DNA of 64,000 nt from NCBI GenBank assembly GCA_029204225.1, contig CM055101.1:34103683-34167682 (forward strand), given 5' to 3'. Under the pieces are notes generated by a model, which worked only from the letters and a program-made list of their open reading frames with translations, had not been told where the DNA came from and ran no database searches. Every line of letters begins with the position of its first letter. Within the stretch, counting starts at the first letter, position 1. Source of the stretch: Diphasiastrum complanatum. Taxonomy: Eukaryota; Streptophyta; Lycopodiopsida; Lycopodiales; Lycopodiaceae. A program made the translations under genes and the position numbers. Positions 57,733 to 64,000 of this stretch are shown in pieces.

Positions 57733-58009
57733 TATATATACTAATAATCAAACATCCCAGTGACATGGAGACGTGTGCCAAACGTGGGGTAGCAATCTTC
57801 GTTGTTTTTTAGGGCAAGTGGAAATATGTCATTGGGCATAATTCCTCCATTTGTTGTACAGTTCTCCAATTAAAAATAACACCTCATCACTTGGATGGTT
57901 TTAGAATGCAATGGGCTCTTTGTACATCTCATCAGCATGACACTCATTAAATCCATACCTAGATTCTTGTTGAAATTTGTGAAAAAAAAATAATTGGCTG
58001 CTACATTTT

Positions 58010-58390
58010 GAAATTGGCATCAGTTTGGTTTTTCTCTAGAAACCTCAGTCATCTAGACCATGGGCGAAATCATCGTCACCAAGGTGGGGTGGGGTGGGTT
58101 CCACTCTAAAGTAAAATCATTTTGTCCTAAGGCGCCTCCTACAGCGGAATCTGTGTGTCTCCCCTTTTTTTTCAAAATTTTTACACATTGCACCTTCTAG
58201 GATGCGGAAGGTGCATGTAAAGAAAAATTTACGGCAAAAAAAAGTGAAATTTTTTTAACTTTCTTTTTGAAAATCGGCATAAGGTTTTGCTAGAAAGTTG
58301 AAACCTCCATCCAGATTCCGGACCATGGCCAAAACCAACTCGCCAAGGTGGGTGGGTTCCACTCTAACTAAATATCATGGTGGGTAGACT
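58010..58390. repeat. diverged direct duplication
   Basis: A segment with GACCATGG, CCAAGGTGGG and GGTGGGTTCCACTCTAA at 58057-58110 recurs at 58319-58365, about 245 bp away. Function unknown. Confidence 0.6.
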
Positions 58391-59640
58391 AGACGGTGCT
58401 CCCCTTCCTCCACCCAAGGGAAATTTTGGTGGCCGAGGGGGCGGTTCGAGATTAGGTGGGTTCGTTACATAAGAGAGCGAGACAGTTGAGCCAAAAATTG
58501 ACAAACAAACTAAAAGCACCATCCATACCAAATAAAAGCAGATGAGAGTAAGTGGGCTTTTACTCTCTTGCAACAGATTGTGGGTGGAGGAAGGGAAACG
58601 GAGATGTCGATGAATAGAAGATGAGAGCTTTACAGCAGCATGGGCATGGTGCAGTCCAATTCACCAGATGCTCCTGATTTTTGTCTGCCCATCTTTGATT
58701 CATGCCATCGCTGTCCATCCTACAATTTGCATAAGCCTGCTTAATTCTTTTGAAAACTGTTTTGTGGGGTCACAAGATTTTGATATGTACTTTAAAGAGC
58801 TGTGTTGTTCATACTTTTGATCTGGAAAAAGAGGTGCAGTATATAGGTTGTATGATGTATTCGTATTGGAAAGAGATTACGCAGATTTTGCAGCTCATAG
58901 ACAGCCCATTCCAGCAATCATTTGATATAGGTACTAGGGAGGGAAGGATTGACCAATTAATTTCTGACATCCAGTACTGCTCAGAAGTCAATTTATGATG
59001 TGGGTTCATCTTCTTCTGGAATGTAATTTGGATTTTGTAGGAGTAATTCTCTTGCTACTGTGCTTGTTGTAAGTAGCATAATGGCGATAGATTCAAGTAA
59101 ATACCTTATCTCCATGATGCTACTGGTCACCTTTCGTGGAGGACAGAGATTCATGCAGGGCTGGAAAATACGATAAGTATTCGGGTACTTTTCTTTTGAA
59201 TTTATGTTGCTGTTAAGACCTGCAGATGAAACTGATCGGAGGTCATATTATATAAACGTGCAACACGAAAGTCTCTGAGGTTCCTGCAGTGCAAAAGCAT
59301 TGATTTGACTCAAGAACCTTGAGTCATGCAAATCTAAAGGCCATAGGTTATTTTTTGTCATTCGTGTTGGTTTTTCAGTCCGAGGTTTTAGACAGCTTCT
59401 GCATTCGATTTCTTGCAGAAGGGAGGTCTGGAATCTGGATCAACCATTACTTGAGACGTGGCGTTAACATGTTTTTCGAGTAAAAGCTTCCAATGCTACA
59501 AGGCGATAACAACACAAACAAATGGCAGCAACTCCTCTGTACAAGAAATCTTTAACACTACTTACTGGAAATGCATGATCCTTGTTAAGGAAAGCACCTG
59601 ACAAGGGGTCCTACAATTGACGATACAAGCAGAGTGCAAT
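58391..59640. other. upstream region of the GDSL gene
   Basis: It holds two small frames, 58750-58998 (no domain) and 59081-59176. The latter encodes 31 residues starting MAIDSSKYLISMMLLVTF, which looks like a signal-peptide start. It could be a decayed first exon of a tandem GDSL copy, but the following sequence has no GDSL block. Confidence 0.35.
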
Positions 59641-59647
59641 CGAAATC

Positions 59648-61274
59648 ATGGCAATTATGATTGCAGTGATGTTTGTTCTATTTACAGTCGGTATAGTATT
59701 CCAGGCAGAAGCTGCAAACTTCACATGTCCGACTGCAATTTTCAGTTTTGGTGACTCCTTAACCGATACTGGTAACTATGCATCTGCTTTTCCCGCACCA
59801 CCTTACATCAAGTTCCACTCCAGCTACGAGAAAGCTGTTTCCTCTGGTCGTCTTCCATACCGTGCCTGCAATGGTCGCCTACTCATTGACTTTACAGGTT
59901 TTTTGCTACCAAGCAGCCCAATCATTATTTTCTCGGAAGATTAGCACTCTTCTTGCATAAACTTTATGGATTTTTCAATAGTTCCTCTACAATTCCTCTT
60001 TATGTGACTGTAAATGCAGCTCAGGCTTTCAAGTTTCCTTTCCTGGATGGTTATTTTAAAGACATAGATCCTAATTACCAGCACGGTGTGAATTTTGCCA
60101 CCTCTTCGTCGACTGCAAGGAATACCTCAGAAGCATCTCCGTTTTTCCTCTCCACACAAATCAGCCAGCTGATTAAGTTCAAAAACGACGCCCTTTCCAG
60201 TTCAGGTACATATTCTCAGCACATTTCAGTTCTACACCATCTTAATTATAAGCTCTTCAGATCCCTTGTAGTTATACACTTTCTGTCCTTCAAGAACCAG
60301 CTCATCACCAGGAGGATCTTCGCAGATAGCAATTTACCAGCAACAGAGGCATTTTCCACCGGCTTGTATTGGATTTCAATCGGCTTAAATGACTTTCTAA
60401 GAGCCTTTGCATATAGCGGACTATCCCTCGATCAAATCAATGTAACGTTGGTGCCTCAAGTTGCCCAGTTTATATCAAATGCAGTACGGGTGAGCAAAAC
60501 AGCCTAACTAGCATCTGTTGTTTAAAGTCTCCTTGTAAACATGAATGCAATCATTGAAGGCAGCTGTATCATAGTGATTGAGATTCTCTCTGATATGCTG
60601 CTGTTTGTAGGATCTGTATAATTATGCTGGAGCAAGGAACTTCATAGTTTTAAACGTCCCAGCTGTAGGGTGCCTTCCGTCTGTGGTCAGCTCTCTTGGA
60701 ACTGGAGCAGCGAATAGTACTGATTCCTTTGGTTGCTTGCATGCACTGAATGAAGTTGTTCAATCGTACAATAGTCTGCTGAAGACATCTCTGCAACAAA
60801 TCAATCAAGTGATCTCAGATGCAACCATAACCTACGCTGATTACTATGGTGTGCACAGGGAATCTTTATCGAATCCACAAATCTATGGTATATCTATACA
60901 ACATCGGCACAATTGAGCTAAAATATGATTGCTATTTCACATCTGATTTCAGCTCATGATGCTTGTTTGCTTAGTACATAATTATCAATGACCTATATAT
61001 GCAAGTGTTTTTGCCGGTTTGGGTGGCAGGATTTCAAAGCAACGCAACTTTGTTAGCTTGCTGTGAAGATGGGGCACACTATAGTGGGCCAGCAGCTCAC
61101 TGCTCTTCTACAGCAACCACATGCACAAATCCGTCGGGATACATCAGCTGGGATGGCATCCACTTCACCGAGGCTTTCAACAAAGTAGTAGCCACAAAAT
61201 TTCTTGAAGGTACATTCATAGATCGAGCTATCAATCTGAAGACTACTTGCTCCCTCGACTTCAGTCAATTCTAG
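59648..61274 (+). CDS. GDSL esterase/lipase, secreted
   Basis: Five exons: 59648-59897, 60020-60205, 60326-60489, 60611-60887, 61030-61274. Introns are 120-142 bp with GT-AG ends, and exon lengths sum to 1122 nt (373 residues), usual for the plant family. Residues 1-22 form a signal peptide, so the product is likely apoplastic. SGNH hydrolase blocks are all present: FGDSLTDTGN with nucleophile S37, block II HGVNFA around G106, GLND with oxyanion N167, and DGIH with D334 and H337. Further family signatures are NVPAVGCLP, ACCEDG and NPSGYISWDG. The family hydrolyses acyl esters; the substrate here is unknown. The third exon's acceptor (60325) is the least certain splice site: it keeps phase and gives an intron similar in size to its neighbours. 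Block II lacks the usual GG (ATSSST). There is no stop or frameshift in the model, so the gene looks functional. Confidence 0.92.
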
Positions 61275-61416
61275 ATCAACAAGCACATCTGCATCGCTCA
61301 TTCTCCGAAGAACTATGGAACGCACCACCTTTTACACAAAAATCTACAGATCAATCCGACTTTTGCTGGATCTGAAATGCGTGTAAGACTAATTTTCTGC
61401 TATGAAAGCTGTAAGT

Positions 61417-61422
61417 AATAAA
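61417..61422 (+). terminator. polyadenylation signal of the GDSL gene
   Basis: AATAAA lies about 143 bases after the stop codon (61272-61274), at a usual 3' UTR distance. TTTGT/TGTAA-rich sequence lies nearby. Confidence 0.55.
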
Positions 61423-61850
61423 GCGTGGATTGAGCTCAAACTGAGCTCAAGCCTGATCTGACAGTGTGAGTGTGCTGGCATCATTCACCCATAACAATTC
61501 CAGCCATAGTCCATTTACATGCTATGACTAGTGACATTACAAAGTTAAATGATCTAATAAACTCTTAATTGCAATATAGGCAAGCCTCATAAGCATGCAT
61601 CTCATTCTTGCTGAATGCTTATTGGTTTAGCCTTTCGAGCTTTTGGGAATGATGTACCTTTACTTCTTGGCTAAAACACATGATGATACCCTGTTAATAA
61701 CCACCCTTGTACCCGATAGATAATGCCAAAAAACCACCTGGTATCAAATCTTTTGCAATATTCATAATTTGTCGGGTATACTAGCAGGCACTTTTATACT
61801 AGGCTTATTAATTGGATTTAAAACAAATTAATACATGAGTACACTTGCCA

Positions 61851-61982
61851 CAACATTGGTTTGTATATGGATTTGTGATTAAAGTATGCCATAGCACCAA
61901 AATCAATTGAATTTGGCACAAATTCATACATGCCCAACATTGGTTTGTAAATGGATTTGTGATTAAAGTATGTCATAGCACC

Positions 61983-61988
<6 letters not shown>
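61851..61988. repeat. 84-bp-offset partial tandem duplication
   Basis: CAACATTGGTTTGTA-ATGGATTTGTGATTAAAGTATG-CATAGCACCAAAA occurs at 61851 and again at 61935, with few differences. The second copy runs into the CT microsatellite. Confidence 0.85.

Positions 61989-62068
<80 letters not shown>
61989..62068. repeat. (CT)n microsatellite
   Basis: About 40 CT units followed by a short (CA)n run to about 62083. Confidence 0.97.
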
Positions 62069-62070
<2 letters not shown>

Positions 62071-62309
62071 GCACACACACACCTTGGTAGGAAACAAGTT
62101 ATGCATTTGTGAATAAAATGGATGTCACATAGAGATGTGACTTGCTATTACAAGTTTATCACCATCTTGAGCCCTATATAAACAATTCTCACCAACTAAT
62201 ATGGGGGGATGAATGAGTTTTATTTTGCATACTCCTATTGATTATTAGAATTTTGGGTAATTTTCAAGCAGGCGAACCTTTTAAAACAAGATCCCAACGA
62301 CACATCTCG

Positions 62310-62328
62310 CCCCCCCCCCCCCCCCCCA
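62310..62328. repeat. poly-C tract
   Basis: A homopolymer run of about 18 C. Confidence 0.9.
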
Positions 62329-62329
62329 C

Positions 62330-63170
62330 GTCTTCAATACAACAATCTGATGAAACTTTTCACGAAGTTTCTAAAAACTCAATTACACAACTATTTTTTT
62401 TATATAGCGTAGATGAGAAGATGAGATGGTCCTGATCCAGCTCTATCAAATTGTATGTGACAACGTTTACAATGTTGGGCACTAGGTCCTCGACAATGAT
62501 CCCAAAAGCAACAAAAGAGTCAACTTGGGCATTTTTCTTGAAAAGAAGTGACCCAAGTGACCTTTTTCTAAACCAACCAGGTATATCAGAATTTGCCAGC
62601 CTAACTGCAGCTCTAACAGACCCTGATCTTTCATTTTATCACCTCCACGGTCAGATTATGAGAAAACAGCCTAATATACTGTCAAAATCCCTTATTTCTC
62701 ACCCAAATCTTTGTCCTAGGATTTGTCGGCTTCACTGAGGCTAGATCTCATCAAGATCAGTCCTCCAGCAGCTCCGCAAATTCTATCTCAGAAATTTTGC
62801 CTGTTTACTATTAGAAAGTCACATTTTTTTCCATATTCCCTATCTGCCAGTCAAAACTCTCTGTTGGAATTCGCCATCCAGCCTAAGAAATCGTTCTCAA
62901 AGAGTACGATTTCCCTGTCCTACCCGCGAATTTTGAAAGTACAATTTTTTCCAGTAGATTTAAAAAAAATCACTATTCTAACATTCAGAACTCCCTGTCA
63001 AAATTCGCGAGTATTACAGTCCGATTTACTTGCCTTACCACAATTTCTCAGCCTGTTTGCGAATTCTATCATGACCAGAAAGACCAATTTTTGTCCTACA
63101 TTATCAATTCTGCAAGCAAACTGCCTTTTTGCCAAGTACAGTACTGACCTACTCATCTGTATTCTACATC
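62330..63170 (+). other. probable leader/5' part of a gypsy element
   Basis: No domain is found. It contains repeated AACTC-CTGT-AATTCGC-type segments (about 62850, 62990) just upstream of gag. No LTR boundary or primer site is identified. Confidence 0.3.
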
Positions 63171-63605
63171 ATGTCTCGTTATTGTGCTGAATTTTCTAAT
63201 CCGGCTCCTCCACAACTAGAACGAAGAATTCCACGTATCGATGGGCCAAAGTACGATGGTGAATTTGACCCAGTCCGATTTCTCCAAGACTTTGATAATG
63301 CATGCCGTTTTTATGGAGATACCTCTAAAACTGAAAAGCTTCGTCTATTTCTCATGGTACTCTATGGCACCGCCAAGGAGTGGTACTTGAATCTCGAAGC
63401 TCCCGATCTTGCTTCTTGGACCACCCTCAAGGACGCTCTCATCAAGCGTTTCAAACCATCCAAACTGACCCAAAGCCCGTTCATTCAAATTACCCATATC
63501 AAGATGTGTCGCGAAGAGTCTGTTCAAAACTACATTGAGCATTTTAAACGTCTCAATCTTCTGAACTTCTACATCAAATGGAAACCTGGCAAAAAGCTCA
63601 ACTAA
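63171..63605 (+). pseudogene. Ty3-gypsy gag (truncated)
   Basis: The frame from ATG 63171 (MSRYCAEFSNPAPPQLERRI) contains the retrotransposon gag core: KYDGEFDPVRFLQDF, GTAKEWYLNLE, ALIKRFKP and the ESVQNYIEHFKRL helix. It stops at 63603-63605. The nucleocapsid knuckle and protease that should follow are missing: within 40 bp the sequence turns into reverse transcriptase. It resembles the gag relic at 4400-5560. Confidence 0.85.
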
Positions 63606-63639
63606 GCTCACTGCCGATTTCCAAACCACCATGAAACAG

Positions 63640-64000
63640 GTTGCTGAGAAATCCTTTCCAGCAAGGGAAAATGTCTGGTGTCCAATCTCCTTTCGGAGAA
63701 TCCATCTTAGAAAAACTCGCAGGCGATGAGGCTTACTCCTTCTTAGATGGCTTTAGCGGATACAATATGATCCAAATCGCTGAAGAAGATCAACATAAAA
63801 CCGCTTTTGCCACAGAATGGGGAACCTTATGCGCTGGAAAGTCATGTCCTTTGGTCTCTGCAATGCTCCTAGCACCTTCCAACGTGTTATGCAAGCGGCC
63901 GTTTCTCAGCAGATGGGCGATACCTTAGAGGTTTACTTGGACGATTTAGGAGCACATTCCGAAGAAACACGCCATCTGTCTATGCTCAAAAAAAAATTTA
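63640..64000 (+). pseudogene. Ty3-gypsy reverse transcriptase, frameshifted and cut by window end
   Basis: Begins within RT: EAYSFLDGFSGYNMIQIAEE, then DQHKTAFATEWGT. One base is missing near 63826, after which the FGLCNAPSTFQ motif and the YLDD catalytic box continue in another frame up to the window edge. It is inactive as read. Whether RNase H and integrase follow lies outside the window. Confidence 0.85.

Noticed and set aside
60206-60294. Acceptor at 60294 (TTCAAG) for GDSL intron 2
   Set aside because: It has a good pyrimidine tract but breaks the reading phase. The acceptor at 60325 keeps phase and family-like sequence.

Overview
This is repeat-dominated nuclear DNA from a seed plant. 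The evidence is two plant-type genes (a five-exon GDSL esterase/lipase and a single-exon membrane protein), Ty1-copia and Ty3-gypsy retrotransposons primed by plant initiator-Met-type binding sites, a CACTA-like element, tRNA-derived short elements and long AG/CT microsatellites. The species cannot be named from sequence alone. Roughly three quarters of the window is transposon or transposon debris. I see no bacterial genes, CRISPR array, rRNA or intact tRNA, and no new multi-gene system. The novelty lies in how elements nest, break, invert and share lesions.

Layout. 1-2470: minus-strand copia remnants. 4400-8600: minus-strand gypsy remnant in which gag lies downstream of integrase. 8658-11243: three abutting copia fragments. 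11244-16019: copia element I, which lost the end of pol and most of its 3' LTR. 16421-16920: minus-strand copia integrase relic. 17400-21000: intergenic DNA with a 79-bp tandem duplication, a tRNA-like retroposon with flanking repeats, and a diverged three-copy repeat. 21377-22105: gene for a one-helix membrane protein (minus). 24548-25486: copia fragment. 26110-30006: gypsy LTR pair and gag. 31197-43674: copia element II with target duplication ATAGT. Nested in its integrase is copia element III (34283-40433, minus, target duplication GGATG), whose 1322-codon gag-pol frame is unbroken. 43735-44620: copia and gypsy relics. 47086-54626: a large minus-strand copia, itself hit by a short LTR element (47312-49274, target duplication GCTCT) and by an inversion (53672-54626). 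55600-55740: an isolated promoter-like stretch. 56991-57732: CACTA-like element. 59648-61274: GDSL esterase/lipase gene. 63171-64000: gypsy gag joined to reverse transcriptase, running off the window.

Relative timing can be read directly. Element II inserted first (LTRs about 3 percent different), then III inserted into II (LTRs 14 differences in 682 bp, about 2 percent). Elements I and II belong to one family and carry the same single-base frameshift in gag. That suggests the family spread from an already defective source using another element's proteins. Element III is the only retrotransposon here that looks potentially competent. The two host genes have no evident functional link to each other.
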